Source of the DNA: Balneolaceae bacterium | Lineage (GTDB): Bacteria > Bacteroidota > Rhodothermia > Balneolales > Balneolaceae | Reading direction: 5' to 3' | Assembly (NCBI GenBank): GCA_020832225.1 | Contig: JAFIFA010000127.1 | Coordinates: 1-45,101, forward strand | Length of the DNA: 45,101 nucleotides | Made by a program: the position numbers and the translations under genes | Notes under the pieces: generated by a model | What the model saw: only the letters and a program-made list of their open reading frames with translations | What the model was told of the DNA's origin: nothing | Databases searched by the model: none | Shown: positions 35,122 through 44,314 of the stretch, in pieces | Layout: each line of letters opens with the position of its first letter | Numbering within the stretch: the first letter of the stretch is position 1

Positions 35122-36252
35122 ATGAAGAAATCAATCCACTACATTGTTCTTATTGTTGCAACTTTTGGGTTACTAACACTACTCCATACAGCATCAGAAG
35201 CTCAAAGTCTGCCCGGGTTTGATACCAACCTGGAGAAACGAAGTATTGAATTGAGTGAACTCATTGAGGGAGGGCCCGGAAAGGATGGAATTCCCTCTAT
35301 AGATTCGCCACGATTCATCTCACAGGAAGAGGCTTCAGATTGGCTTAGAGGCAGGGAACCGGTAATTGCCATTGAAATCAACGGGGAGGCTCGAGCATAC
35401 CCTATTCAGATCCTGATGTGGCACGAAATCGTGAATGATGAGCTTGGCGGAGAACCCATTTTGGTTACATTCTGCCCGCTTTGTTATTCAGCCATCGTTT
35501 TTGACCGCCGAATTGATGGAGAGATCTATGAATTTGGCGTATCAGGACTACTCAGAAAATCGGATATGATTATGTACGATCGTACAACGGAGACGCTTTG
35601 GCAACAGTTTTCCGGTGAAGCTCTTGTTGGAGACTATACCGGTAAAGAGCTCACGATTCTGCCAAGCAGACTGATTTCATTCGATCAGTTTCGTGAAACC
35701 TGGCCAGAAGCTGAGGTTCTCTCAAGAGAAACAGGACATCGGCGAAATTACGGTGAGAACCCATATGCCGGCTATGACGATATCAAAAACTCCCCTTTCC
35801 TTTTGGATGAAGAGGTTTCCGGTGAAATCAGCCCGATGGAGAAAGTGATTGGAGTACGTACGGATGCTCAAAAGAAAGGGTATACTTATTCTGTTACCCG
35901 TGTGAGACGTGTTTTACATGATGAAGTAGGCGGAAAGAAGATCGTTATATTTCATTTGGACGGCATGGCTTCCGCAATGGATCAGTCTGCCATTCATCAG
36001 TCTCGTGATGACGGTGCAACCGGTGTCTTTTCACCCTACCACAACGGGGAAAAGCTTACTTTTGAATACAGAGATGGTGACATTCTTGACCGGGAGACCG
36101 GGAGCACCTGGAATATATCCGGAAAGGCAACTTCCGGGTCTCTGGAGGGTGAACAACTCGAAACGATGCTTTATGGAGACTACTTTGCGTTTGCCTGGCT
36201 TGTATTTTACCCCGAGACGGATATGTTGACAAAAGAGAATGAAACGGATTAG
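35122..36252 (+). CDS. Exported DUF3179-domain protein
   Basis: A secreted or periplasmic protein of 376 residues from the ATG at 35122 (MKKSIHYIVLIVATFGLLTL), whose signal peptide ends near ASEAQ. Upstream in-frame starts overlap the divergent ahpD-like gene and are rejected. DUF3179 hallmarks are PYIQILMWHEIVND-type sequence (H101), the CPLC motif in VTFCPLCYSAIVFDR (C118, C121) and an ETGHRRNYGENPYAGYDD region with an equivalent motif. The biochemical function of DUF3179 is not established; the Cys-x-x-Cys and conserved His suggest metal binding or redox. It is followed after 27 bp by an AraC-family regulator gene, with ahpD-like genes on both sides. Confidence 0.85.
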   Translation: MKKSIHYIVLIVATFGLLTLLHTASEAQSLPGFDTNLEKRSIELSELIEGGPGKDGIPSIDSPRFISQEEASDWLRGREPVIAIEINGEARAYPIQILMWHEIVNDELGGEPILVTFCPLCYSAIVFDRRIDGEIYEFGVSGLLRKSDMIMYDRTTETLWQQFSGEALVGDYTGKELTILPSRLISFDQFRETWPEAEVLSRETGHRRNYGENPYAGYDDIKNSPFLLDEEVSGEISPMEKVIGVRTDAQKKGYTYSVTRVRRVLHDEVGGKKIVIFHLDGMASAMDQSAIHQSRDDGATGVFSPYHNGEKLTFEYRDGDILDRETGSTWNISGKATSGSLEGEQLETMLYGDYFAFAWLVFYPETDMLTKENETD

Positions 36253-36279
36253 TTAAAGCCCAATATAGTTAACACACAG

Positions 36280-37122
36280 ATGAAGAAAGTATTTGAAAAC
36301 CACGATATAGGCGCATTTTTCGCAATCTCCACAGGTTTCCCAAAGGATCTGATCTCCAATGGCAGGTACATGATGTTTATCTGGAACGACGGAGAACATC
36401 CGGTTTCTCTCTGCGTGGACGAACGAAACGTAGAACTCAAGCCTGATCAGATCTCATGTCTTACCTACCTCCACCGTGTTGAGAGCGATGGTTCTGAAAA
36501 TGGGCTCAAACTGCTCCTCTTCAATCGCGAATTCTATTGTGTTCATACTTACGACAGCGAAGTATCCTGCAATGGGCTGCTCTTCTTTGGCTCCAACTCC
36601 TCCCCAATACTTCAGCTCGATAGCAGTGAACCTGAGAGGCTAAACACCCTCTTTGGTGTACTGAATGAGGAGTTCACAATCAACGACAGCAACCAAGAAG
36701 AGATGCTTCGTATTCTATTGAAGAGATTTATAATCCGCTGTACAAGGATGGCAAGAGAGCAGATATTGAAAAGAGAGGGAAGCGAAGCCGATATAGATCT
36801 GATCAGGACGTTCAATGTTTTGGTTGAGGAGCATTTCCGAACCAAAAAGACGGTAAGCGAATACGCTGAACTGATGTATAAATCCCCCAAAACGGTGACC
36901 AACGTATTTGGAAAGTATTCAGATAAGAGTCCCCTTCAGGTAATCCATGATCGCGTAATAATGGAGGCAAAACGACTTCTTTACTATACAGATAAATCTT
37001 CCAAAGAGATCGGCTTTGAACTTGGCTATACCGACCCGGCCCAATTTAGCAGATTTTTCAAAACCCACACCGGAACCACGACAACAGAGTTCAAGAAAAA
37101 CAGATCTGTTCTGCCCGCATAG
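36280..37122 (+). CDS. AraC-family transcriptional regulator
   Basis: Transcription factor of 280 residues. The N-terminal ~150 residues form an AraC-type cupin-like sensing domain without recognised ligand signature. The C-terminal ~100 residues hold two helix-turn-helix motifs (KTVSEYAELMYKSPKTVTNVF and DKSSKEIGFELGYTDPAQFSRFFKTHTG), the second with the classic AraC GYTDPAQFSRFFK pattern. It follows the DUF3179 gene by 27 bp and precedes the second ahpD-like gene after a 333-bp gap, which could hold its target promoter. In Bacteroidota such regulators often control adjacent AhpD/oxidoreductase genes. Confidence 0.92.
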   Translation: MKKVFENHDIGAFFAISTGFPKDLISNGRYMMFIWNDGEHPVSLCVDERNVELKPDQISCLTYLHRVESDGSENGLKLLLFNREFYCVHTYDSEVSCNGLLFFGSNSSPILQLDSSEPERLNTLFGVLNEEFTINDSNQEEMLRILLKRFIIRCTRMAREQILKREGSEADIDLIRTFNVLVEEHFRTKKTVSEYAELMYKSPKTVTNVFGKYSDKSPLQVIHDRVIMEAKRLLYYTDKSSKEIGFELGYTDPAQFSRFFKTHTGTTTTEFKKNRSVLPA

Positions 37123-37455
37123 AAATAAAGTGGCAATTGCCCATATGGGAAATATTACAATTTTTCACTCTTCACTTTTCTGTATTGATTCTGACATCTC
37201 ATTTTCGTTAAAAAATTGAGAGTCGTCATCAATTATTAACCTCATCAAGCCTTATTGAGCTTTTTTACTGGTTCGACTTAAGGATGTGCAGCCAATCTAT
37301 TTCAAAACACCTCTCCTTCCCAATACTAACAAATAATTGCCTATCGGGAAGTATTGTCAACTCCGAGTGTCTTCCTGCCATTTCTGCTCACTGCTAATCT
37401 CACGATGTTGGGTACAGATCAAACAAACAACCTCAAAACAAAAAAAGAGGACATT
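37123..37455 (+). other. Intergenic region before ahpD-like gene
   Basis: These 333 bp contain no credible gene. A 10-bp palindrome CCCATATGGG lies at 37140-37149 just after the araC stop. AAGAGGA at 37446-37451 is the ribosome-binding site of the next gene. No terminator with T-run and no clear promoter was found; the AraC target is presumably here. Confidence 0.5.
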
Positions 37456-38004
37456 ATGAGACCATTCGACGTACCCAAACGGGAAGAAGTAAACGAAAAG
37501 AATCAGCAGATCTTTGATGATCTGGAATCAAAACTCGGATTTGTTCCAAATATTTATGCAACCTATGCCTATTCGGAGCATGCACTCTCCCGATATCTGA
37601 CCTTTGCCAATGCAAAGAGCTCACTCAATAATAAGGAGAAAGAGGTGATCAATCTTGTAACCAGTCAGGTTAACGGATGCACCTACTGCCAGGCAGCCCA
37701 CACACAGCTTGGGAAGATGAACGGGTTCACTGAAGATCAAACCGTTGAACTTCGACAAGGAAGCGCTGGTTTTGACAGCAAGTTTGACGCGTTGGTCAAG
37801 TTGGCTAAAGAGATCGCTGAAAATCGCGGTCGCGTTTCTGATGAAATACTGCAATCCTTCTTCAATGCCGGTTATAACAAGGCGAATCTCATAGACGTGA
37901 TTGTGAATGTTGGAGAAAAAGCCATTACCAACTACCTGCACAATCTAACTGAGATTCCGATCGATTTTTCGGAAGCACCTGAACTGGCAGAAGCTAAATT
38001 TTAA
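37456..38004 (+). CDS. AhpD/CMD-like carboxymuconolactone decarboxylase-family protein
   Basis: A 182-residue protein from the ATG at 37456, chosen because AAGAGGA sits 5-6 bp upstream; an earlier in-frame start lacks a site and adds an unrelated N-terminus. Residues NNKEKEVINLVTSQVNGCTYCQAAH give the active-site motif (E63, C75, C78, H82) of AhpD-like proteins. The rest is helical and ends NYLHNLTEIPIDFSEAPELAEAKF, as in peroxidase-related members. It is a second, clearly different AhpD in this cluster. It lies 13 bp before a small membrane-protein gene and is probably under control of the adjacent AraC regulator. Confidence 0.9.
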   Translation: MRPFDVPKREEVNEKNQQIFDDLESKLGFVPNIYATYAYSEHALSRYLTFANAKSSLNNKEKEVINLVTSQVNGCTYCQAAHTQLGKMNGFTEDQTVELRQGSAGFDSKFDALVKLAKEIAENRGRVSDEILQSFFNAGYNKANLIDVIVNVGEKAITNYLHNLTEIPIDFSEAPELAEAKF

Positions 38005-38017
38005 GGAGGATTCGATC

Positions 38018-38446
38018 ATGAGACATCAGATTAGCTGGAAAGATGCGATTCTCGCCGGTTTGGCCGGAACCATTCTCTTTGACCTTTTTGGGCTCGCAAT
38101 GGGAATGGGCTGGTGGGACATCCCCGGCCTTCTTGGCGAGCAGACCGGATTAGGCCTTGCCTATGGAGTTTTCGGGCACTTTAGTAACGGCGTTCTTTTA
38201 GCCGTGCTTTATACCGGTATTGCTCCCTCACTTTGGGGGCCTGCGTGGATTCGTCCATTTATTTTCATCACTGCGCAGACAATCGCACTTGTATGGTTCT
38301 TCATGTTCCCACTCGTGGGAGCCGGAGTGATGGGGCTTAACGTTGGGCCCGACATGGCGATCGGTTCGCTGGTACGCCACTGGGTTTACGCTCTGCCTTT
38401 TGTTTTCCTGATCAACAAGAATCTTTTTTCAGAGAAAGCAGGCTAA
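38018..38446 (+). CDS. Small four-helix membrane protein, unrecognised
   Basis: A 142-residue protein with four hydrophobic segments (about 10-30, 42-70, 78-102 and 118-135) and short loops. AAGGAGGA about 8 bp before the ATG is a very strong ribosome-binding site, and the gene follows the ahpD-like gene by 13 bp, so the two are cotranscribed. The many Gly, Trp and His residues (GMGWWDIPGLL, FGHFSN, VRHWVYALPF) recall small quinone- or haem-associated membrane proteins, but no family is recognised. A terminator follows at 38518-38550. Confidence 0.8.
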   Translation: MRHQISWKDAILAGLAGTILFDLFGLAMGMGWWDIPGLLGEQTGLGLAYGVFGHFSNGVLLAVLYTGIAPSLWGPAWIRPFIFITAQTIALVWFFMFPLVGAGVMGLNVGPDMAIGSLVRHWVYALPFVFLINKNLFSEKAG

Positions 38447-38517
38447 ACTTTTGCCCCATACAACCTGGTGACGTGAGTGGCGTCAGCAGACTTGTCATAC
38501 ATAACAGCCCACTCAAC

Positions 38518-38550
38518 AAAGGGGTACATCTGAGCAAGTGTACCCCTTTT
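38518..38550. terminator. Terminator between convergent genes
   Basis: The 11-bp stem AAAGGGGTACA (38518-38528) pairs with TGTACCCCTTT (38539-38549) around a 10-nt loop. It is followed by TTTTCTATTTTTT on the plus strand, so termination of the plus-strand genes is strong. The opposite gene (inositol monophosphatase) stops 2 bp away; on the minus strand the stem is followed only by GTTG, so bidirectional use is weaker. Confidence 0.85.
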
Positions 38551-38551
38551 T

Positions 38552-39373
38552 CTATTTTTTAATCAAAGCGCGACGCTGCGGTTCTGGTATGAATTGATCG
38601 ATTCGCTCTTTGAGCATCTTGTGGATGGATGGATTCCCTGCAATCAGTCGTTCACCAAATAGCCAGTCATCACCTCCTTCCCAGTCGGAGACCAGACCAC
38701 CTGCCTCGCGTACAATCAGTGACGCCGCAGCTACATCCCATGGCTGAAGGGAGTACTCAAAGAAGCCATCGAAACGGCCAGACGCCACGCAGCATAGATC
38801 AAACGTGGCTGCACCCGGCCTGCGGATTCCCTGCGCCTCATCCATCAGATGTCGAAACAGATTGAGATAGGGTTCAACCAGTGAGAGATCGTTGTATGGA
38901 AATCCGGTTCCAAGAAAAGCATCACGTGGACTTGAGGTATCAGAAACGGAGATCTTCTCACCATTCAAAAAAGCACCTTCACCTGCAACGGCCGTAAACT
39001 CCTCATTGCGGTTCACTTCAATAACCACACCAACCTTTGGCTGTTTTCCTTCCCATAGGGCAACCGATACACAGTAGACCGGAAAGTCATGGGCAAAATT
39101 GGTGGTGCCATCGATCGGATCCACAATCCAGGTTCGGGCATCGGTCAATTTTTCGTGGGCCTCGGTCTCTTCGGCGAGGATCTCATCCTCAGGAAAATGG
39201 TTTCGGATGATTTTGAGAACGGCGGCTTCTGTAGCAAAGTCGGCATCGGTAACAAGATCATGATGCCCTTTTTCGCGTGTGTTCAGCTTTTTATTTTTAA
39301 ACTCTTTAATGGTCTTTACCCCTTTTCGGGCAGCTTCAAGAGCTATTTTCAGATCGGGTAAGGGTTCATTCAT
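38552..39373 (-). CDS. Inositol monophosphatase-family protein
   Basis: Mg-dependent phosphatase of the IMPase/SuhB superfamily, 273 residues, cytosolic. The metal-binding motifs are complete: AEET (EEDILAEET), WIVDPIDGTTNF, and the C-terminal WDVAAASLIVREAGG with the preceding RRPGAATFDLCCVASGRFDGF. It dephosphorylates myo-inositol phosphates or related sugar phosphates; SuhB-type members also act in rRNA transcription. The start MNEPLPDLKIALEAARKG is at 39373, with a 35-bp gap to dnaG, which lies upstream on the same strand. Confidence 0.92.
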   Translation of the reverse strand: MNEPLPDLKIALEAARKGVKTIKEFKNKKLNTREKGHHDLVTDADFATEAAVLKIIRNHFPEDEILAEETEAHEKLTDARTWIVDPIDGTTNFAHDFPVYCVSVALWEGKQPKVGVVIEVNRNEEFTAVAGEGAFLNGEKISVSDTSSPRDAFLGTGFPYNDLSLVEPYLNLFRHLMDEAQGIRRPGAATFDLCCVASGRFDGFFEYSLQPWDVAAASLIVREAGGLVSDWEGGDDWLFGERLIAGNPSIHKMLKERIDQFIPEPQRRALIKK

Positions 39374-39408
39374 TTTCTAAAATCGATTTTTGAGTTGGGC
39401 TAGACTGT

Positions 39409-41463
39409 CTACTTCCTTTCGCCCAGTTTATATTCAAAATGGCCTGAGCCGGGCAGATTTTCGTCACTCTGTTTGAGAAATTCCGGATCATCAAAAAGTT
39501 CATCAGCACCTGTTTTACGAATACGGGAGATCTCCTTCTGCAGTTTGGTTAGCAGCTTCATGTAGCGCGACTTTTCGTCCCCTTCGGCATGTTTGATCTC
39601 ATGGCTCAGTTCCGACCGTTTTCGCTCAAAGTAGTAGAGCTGCAGAGGCTTCATACAGGATTTGGCCGACTTCCAGGGGTTCTTGTCCCGGCGAAATTCA
39701 TTCCCTGTACGCTCTGCGTGACGATCGCTAACTGTATGACGCTCCAGCATGATATCACCCAGCAGGGATGGATATGGTTTTTCGCGATTTGCGTAGTGCT
39801 CGGCTGAGATCTCTTTCTCATCCACATGCCTTTTGATGATATCGTTGTAGAACGCCTTCAAATCCTCATCTTCAAAATGATCGTCAGCAACGTTGTGACC
39901 GATAAATCGAATCATCTTTTCGCCATAGAGAAGCATCAGCCGAATTACCTCCATTTCGTAGTGCGGGCGTTTTTGACTCTTTGCGGGTTCTTTTCTCTGT
40001 TGTTGAGATGATTCTCCTCCATACCGCTCCTCATCGGAAACCGGAATGTGGTCATCATCAGGCGGTGGCGGTTCATCGCCACCCACAGGCTGAGGTACGG
40101 GAACGGATGGTGACTGCCTGAAGCGACGGTTGCGCTCTTCAGCTTCCCGTTTTTCAAGCAGTAGCTTATCGAGCTGTTGAAAGAGCTCGCGGTCGCTCCC
40201 CTTTCTATATTTTTGTGTTTTTTGATGGAGGTGCTGTACAAAGACCTGCCGATCCAGTTCTTCCGGCATCAGCGCAATTTTTTCGAGAATATTTCGAATG
40301 GTAGCAGAACGGTCCCCGGGTCTCTCCATGCTCCCGCTCTTCTCAGCCTGTTGAATTGTAAAGGTCACAAAATCTTCAGCGTTCTTCTTCTTGAACTCCA
40401 GAAATGACTCCTTGCCAAACTGCTTGACAAAGGAGTCGGGATCTTCACCTTCAGGGAGCTGCATCAAAAATACCTCCATCCCCTGCTCTAAGGCTACTTT
40501 CATCCCCCGTTCCATAGCTGTCTGACCGGCGTTGTCTGCATCGTAGATCATCACAATGCGGTTTCCATACCGCTGCAGAATTCTGATCTGACCTGAGGTG
40601 AGTGATGTTCCGCTCGATGCCACCACATTTTTAATACCGTGTACGTTGAGGGTGATCACATCGGTATAGCCTTCAACCAGTATAACCTCTCCCTCCTTTC
40701 GAATTTCATTTTTGGCAAAGTTGATGCCGTACACCACCTCACTCTTATTGTATACCACTGTCTGAGCAGAGTTTATATACTTGGCCGTTTTTTTACTGGT
40801 GTCGAGTATACGGCCTGCAAAGCCAATAACCTTTCCTGATGGATTGAAGATCGGAAACATGAGACGGTCGCGAAACGTATCGTAGTAGTCATCTCCTCTC
40901 TGGCTCTCTTTCACTATATCTCCCCCTGCCAGATATTTTTCCGGGATACCCTCCTTGCGTGCCGCACTCAACAGTGATGAACCCGCCGGAGCATACCCAA
41001 GCCCGAAGGTTCGAATCACTGAGCGGTCATAACCACGCTGTTCCAGATACTCCCTCGCTTTTGAGGCATCATCAGCCTCCATCAACATTCTGTAGTAGAA
41101 GAGTCCGGCAAATTTCAGGGCGTGGTAGATACCTTCCCTGAGCTGGGTCTCTTCATCGTCGCCCTCAGAGTGCTCGTCGGGAACATCAATGCCATAACGA
41201 TCAGCCAGGGATCTTAGCGACTCCGGAAAGCTTATGCCCTCCATCGCCATCACAAAGCTAAAAACATCTCCACTCTCTCCGCAGCCAAAACATTTGTAGA
41301 TGCCCATCGAGGGGTTCACATTAAAAGAGGGGGTCTTTTCATTGTGAAACGGACATAGACCAACGAAGGAGCTCCCTGATTTTTTGAGCTTTACGTAATC
41401 GCCGATCACCTCAACGATATCTGCCGTCTGCCGAATTTCCTCTTTTTTATCTTCGTTAATCAT
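39409..41463 (-). CDS. dnaG: DNA primase DnaG
   Basis: Synthesises RNA primers at the replication fork, 684 residues. The N-terminal zinc-binding CHC2 domain shows C37, H40, C58, C61 (CPFHNEKTPSF and YKCFGCGESGD). The primase core follows (DRYGIDVPDEHSEGDDEE, YYRMLMEADDASKAREYLEQRG), with the Toprim motifs EGYTDV and IYDADNAG. A flexible acidic/proline-rich linker (about 465-510, PPPPDDDHIPVSDEERYGG) then leads to the helicase-binding C-terminal domain. Length is usual. It has an ATG start at 41463 and is divergent from sucD across 180 bp. Confidence 0.96.
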   Translation of the reverse strand: MINEDKKEEIRQTADIVEVIGDYVKLKKSGSSFVGLCPFHNEKTPSFNVNPSMGIYKCFGCGESGDVFSFVMAMEGISFPESLRSLADRYGIDVPDEHSEGDDEETQLREGIYHALKFAGLFYYRMLMEADDASKAREYLEQRGYDRSVIRTFGLGYAPAGSSLLSAARKEGIPEKYLAGGDIVKESQRGDDYYDTFRDRLMFPIFNPSGKVIGFAGRILDTSKKTAKYINSAQTVVYNKSEVVYGINFAKNEIRKEGEVILVEGYTDVITLNVHGIKNVVASSGTSLTSGQIRILQRYGNRIVMIYDADNAGQTAMERGMKVALEQGMEVFLMQLPEGEDPDSFVKQFGKESFLEFKKKNAEDFVTFTIQQAEKSGSMERPGDRSATIRNILEKIALMPEELDRQVFVQHLHQKTQKYRKGSDRELFQQLDKLLLEKREAEERNRRFRQSPSVPVPQPVGGDEPPPPDDDHIPVSDEERYGGESSQQQRKEPAKSQKRPHYEMEVIRLMLLYGEKMIRFIGHNVADDHFEDEDLKAFYNDIIKRHVDEKEISAEHYANREKPYPSLLGDIMLERHTVSDRHAERTGNEFRRDKNPWKSAKSCMKPLQLYYFERKRSELSHEIKHAEGDEKSRYMKLLTKLQKEISRIRKTGADELFDDPEFLKQSDENLPGSGHFEYKLGERK

Positions 41464-41566
41464 TATTCAAAAAATACCGAAATGAAGCGCGGGGTACAAG
41501 GATTAGCGGCTAATGCTGAAGACCCAATTTAATCCGTAATCAACCAACTGCGGACAGGTATCCAGC

Positions 41567-41595
41567 TTGTACCTTGAAAGCAAGGATGGTATATT
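41567..41595 (+). promoter_or_regulatory. Possible sigma-A promoter of sucD
   Basis: TTGTAC (41567-41572) and TATATT (41590-41595) are separated by 17 bp, a classical sigma-70-like spacing. They lie 49 bp before the sucD ATG in the dnaG-sucD divergent gap. Bacteroidota promoters often use a different -7 consensus, so this is tentative. Confidence 0.35.
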
Positions 41596-41643
41596 CTCAC
41601 CGGAATCATACAAACAAAATATATAATCTAATTAACCTGATTC

Positions 41644-42510
41644 ATGAGTGTATTAGTAGGGAAAGATACCCGTTTGGTAGTGCAGGGGTTTACCGGTAGT
41701 GAAGGCACTTTTCACGCGGAACAGATGATCGAGTATGGAACTAGCGTAGTTGGTGGTGTAACACCGGGCAAAGGAGGTCAGAAGCATCTGGACCGACCGG
41801 TTTTTAACACCGTTGCCGATGCAGTTGAAAATGAGGGAGCCAATACCTCCGTAATTTTTGTACCCCCTGCTTTTGCAGGTGATGCAATTATTGAGGCCGC
41901 GATCGCCGGAATTGGAGTCATTATCTGCATTACAGAGGGCATCCCGGTACAGGATATGGTGAAAGCCAAACAGGTATGCAACAATCACGGCTCTATCCTG
42001 GTTGGACCAAACTGCCCCGGTGTTATCACACCAGGCGAAGCAAAAGTGGGTATTATGCCCGGCATGATCTTCTCTCCCGGTAATGTGGGACTGATTTCAC
42101 GCTCCGGTACACTTACTTATGAAGCGGTAGACCAGCTGACCAAGGTTGGACTTGGGCAGAGTACCGCTATCGGAATTGGTGGCGACCCCGTCATCGGAAC
42201 CAACCATACCGATGCCGTTAAGCTTTTTCAGGATGACCCCGACACCAATGCCATTGTTCTTATTGGTGAGATTGGCGGTTCCGCTGAAGAGGAAGCTGCA
42301 GCCTACATTAAAGAGCATGTAACCAAGCCAGTGGTTGCCTTTATCGCAGGAAGCACTGCGCCTCCGGGACGTCGAATGGGCCATGCAGGTGCCATTATCT
42401 CCGGCGGACAAGGTACCGCTGCCGATAAGAAGAAAGCACTTAAAGCAGCCGGAGTAACCGTTGCTGAAAGCCCTGCTGAGATTGGAGCAACGCTGAAAGG
42501 CATTCTTTGA
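41644..42510 (+). CDS. sucD: Succinate-CoA ligase alpha subunit
   Basis: Alpha chain of succinyl-CoA synthetase of the citric acid cycle, 288 residues. The N-terminal CoA-binding Rossmann domain ([33 protein letters not shown], then [10 protein letters not shown]) and the ligase domain ([49 protein letters not shown]) are typical. The phospho-accepting catalytic His is H247 in [10 protein letters not shown]. The beta subunit gene (sucC) is not adjacent, so the two subunits are encoded apart here. A strong terminator follows 30 bp after the stop. Confidence 0.97.
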   Translation: MSVLVGKDTRLVVQGFTGSEGTFHAEQMIEYGTSVVGGVTPGKGGQKHLDRPVFNTVADAVENEGANTSVIFVPPAFAGDAIIEAAIAGIGVIICITEGIPVQDMVKAKQVCNNHGSILVGPNCPGVITPGEAKVGIMPGMIFSPGNVGLISRSGTLTYEAVDQLTKVGLGQSTAIGIGGDPVIGTNHTDAVKLFQDDPDTNAIVLIGEIGGSAEEEAAAYIKEHVTKPVVAFIAGSTAPPGRRMGHAGAIISGGQGTAADKKKALKAAGVTVAESPAEIGATLKGIL

Positions 42511-42539
42511 TAAGATCTCAGAAATCATTTGATATTACC

Positions 42540-42576
42540 GAAAGCCATCCGGGTTACCGAGATGGCTTTCTTTTTT
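42540..42576 (+). terminator. Rho-independent terminator of sucD
   Basis: Perfect 10-bp stem GAAAGCCATC (42540-42549) and GATGGCTTTC (42561-42570) with an 11-nt loop, followed by six T. It also separates sucD from the convergent cytochrome gene. Confidence 0.95.
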
Positions 42577-42589
42577 ACCCCTCTCTCTC

Positions 42590-43498
42590 TCAATTTAATT
42601 CATCAGCAGCCGCTATCTGTCCCAGCGAACTGAGGTAGACATACAGAGACTGCAACTCCTCATCGGTCATGGTACCCAAAATTGGGTACGGCATGAACTC
42701 CGCATTCAGTACACGACCATCGGGTGTCCTTCCATCCCTCATCGCACGAAAGAAATCGGCTTCGATCCAGGTAGCCATCGACCCGGCCATGGTCAGGTCG
42801 GTAGCCGGAGGCCAATGTGGCGGTACACCGGGTATGGTTCCGCCCTTCATGTCTCGCCCATGACAACCCATACAAGAGGTAGCCAGATATTGTCCTCTTT
42901 CGTGAAGCGTAACCGGCTCTATAGTGGGTATTGGCGTTGAAAGGTCCACCATCTCTGCCGAGAATAGCGGGATATTACCCTGAAGCACATACATGGCTCG
43001 CATTGGAATGGCGAGCTTGTTATCCGGTAATATGTTGTCTACCGGTTCCACAGACCGGATGTATGAGATAAGCGTTGATAAATCTCTTTCGTGGATCTGG
43101 ATATATTCATAGGCAGGCATGAATAGAGTCGGTTTTCCATCGCTCTTAATCCCTTTTCTGATCGACCGGATCAGATCCTCATCGGTATAACTGCTTCCGA
43201 TCCCCCCTTCCCCCGATGTCAGGTTAGTCGCCACTATTCGGCCGGCAATCGGATCTTCAATAAAAATGCGGCCGGCAAGGTTCTCTCCATGGCAATCCAC
43301 ACAGCCGCGAATGGTTGCAATGTGCCGGCCATGTTCAATCACAGCCGGATCGGCAGAAACTTCCACCGTTTCCATCGTAAGTTCATAGGTCCGGTTCCAT
43401 CGATACTCCGTGATTAGATAGGTCACCAAAACTACTAAAAGAACAGACGTAATCAATACCCCAACTATCACTCCAAGGACTTTGAAAAGTTTACGCAT
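42590..43498 (-). CDS. Membrane-anchored dihaem cytochrome c
   Basis: Electron carrier of 302 residues from the ATG at 43498 (MRKLFKVLGVIVGVLITSV); an in-frame TTG six bases upstream is a weaker start. One N-terminal membrane anchor (about 5-27) leads into two periplasmic c-type domains. Haem motifs are CVDCH (C66, C69, H70) and CMGCH (C209, C212, H213), and candidate axial Met residues lie in FMPAYEYIQI and FMPYPILG. The pattern DLSTLISYIRSVEPV and ELQSLYVYLSSL at each domain end is typical of class I cytochromes c. It is transcribed toward the sucD terminator. Its partner dehydrogenase or oxidase is not visible. Confidence 0.93.
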   Translation of the reverse strand: MRKLFKVLGVIVGVLITSVLLVVLVTYLITEYRWNRTYELTMETVEVSADPAVIEHGRHIATIRGCVDCHGENLAGRIFIEDPIAGRIVATNLTSGEGGIGSSYTDEDLIRSIRKGIKSDGKPTLFMPAYEYIQIHERDLSTLISYIRSVEPVDNILPDNKLAIPMRAMYVLQGNIPLFSAEMVDLSTPIPTIEPVTLHERGQYLATSCMGCHGRDMKGGTIPGVPPHWPPATDLTMAGSMATWIEADFFRAMRDGRTPDGRVLNAEFMPYPILGTMTDEELQSLYVYLSSLGQIAAADELN

Positions 43499-43648
43499 AG
43501 TCAATCACCATTAGGTCTCGTTTCCTATGATGAGTTGGTTTGACGGGCGGCCAAAAGATGAGCAGACAGGCCGGAATCCATCACCCCAAAGCTCTGTCAA
43601 TCAGAGATTAACTACAAAAATGATAAAATGGAATAGCGTCCTGAAACT

Positions 43649-44302
43649 CTAATCTTCATAACCCCATGGCGCAGGAGGTGCATCCACTGTTTCGGAGAGA
43701 TCAAACTCAAGCCTGATGGAGTGTCCTTGTTTTGGCCAGTGAACACCATAGGCAAAGGTCTGTTCATCCATCATGTCGAGGAACCAGAAGTTGTCGAACC
43801 GGTCCGGCAGAATATCCTCGGTATGTTCATCAGCCTCAAAGATCTGACGGGTTTCAAGACCGGGCGAAGGGGCATCACCGCCATACTGACTGATCTCTTC
43901 TTCACGGCCATCCGGGTAACGGTGATCATGCTTTAATCGCAGGGTAGCAGCGGTTTTAGTCAGCATCAGGTTTCGGGAGTGATCGTCATCTACATGCAGA
44001 GAGATATGGATCAGATCATCGGTGCACTCCCTGATCTGTATCCGAAGCTCTTCTGCTTCAGCAATTGAGTCGTAATAGGGCGTGTAATCTCCTACTTGTC
44101 CACTATAGGCGTTTCCGCAATGAGACTGAATCCTCTCCCAGAAAGCCTGCTGAACCGGTGATACACTATACTCCTCCGCTGCCTCTTCCGGTGCGTAATC
44201 AAAACCGGTTTCGGGTTGCTCATCATGCTCACAACCCGTTAACGAAAAAAATATAAATGAGCCCAAAATGGCTAATGAAATCTGTAGGATTGATCTTTTC
44301 AT
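43649..44302 (-). CDS. Unrecognised lipoprotein
   Basis: A 217-residue protein with a lipoprotein signal (SFIFFSLTGC, acylated C24) and an acidic, soluble C-terminal domain. Residues FWERIQSHCGNAYSG and RECTDDLIHISLHVDDDHSRN hold the only other cysteines (near 61 and 92), so a disulfide in the periplasm is possible. Three His/Asp-rich stretches (HVDDDHSRN, LRLKHDHRYPDGREEE, EADEHTED) may bind a metal. I do not recognise the family. It lies 150 bp after the cytochrome c start (opposite end) and 13 bp after a small membrane-protein gene on the same strand, so it is cotranscribed with that gene and glgC upstream. Confidence 0.75.
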   Translation of the reverse strand: MKRSILQISLAILGSFIFFSLTGCEHDEQPETGFDYAPEEAAEEYSVSPVQQAFWERIQSHCGNAYSGQVGDYTPYYDSIAEAEELRIQIRECTDDLIHISLHVDDDHSRNLMLTKTAATLRLKHDHRYPDGREEEISQYGGDAPSPGLETRQIFEADEHTEDILPDRFDNFWFLDMMDEQTFAYGVHWPKQGHSIRLEFDLSETVDAPPAPWGYED

Positions 44303-44314
44303 GATTTGAAAATA

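Noticed and set aside
37140-37149. CCCATATGGG palindrome after the araC gene
   Set aside because: It is only 10 bp, with no T-tract and no second copy, so chance cannot be excluded.
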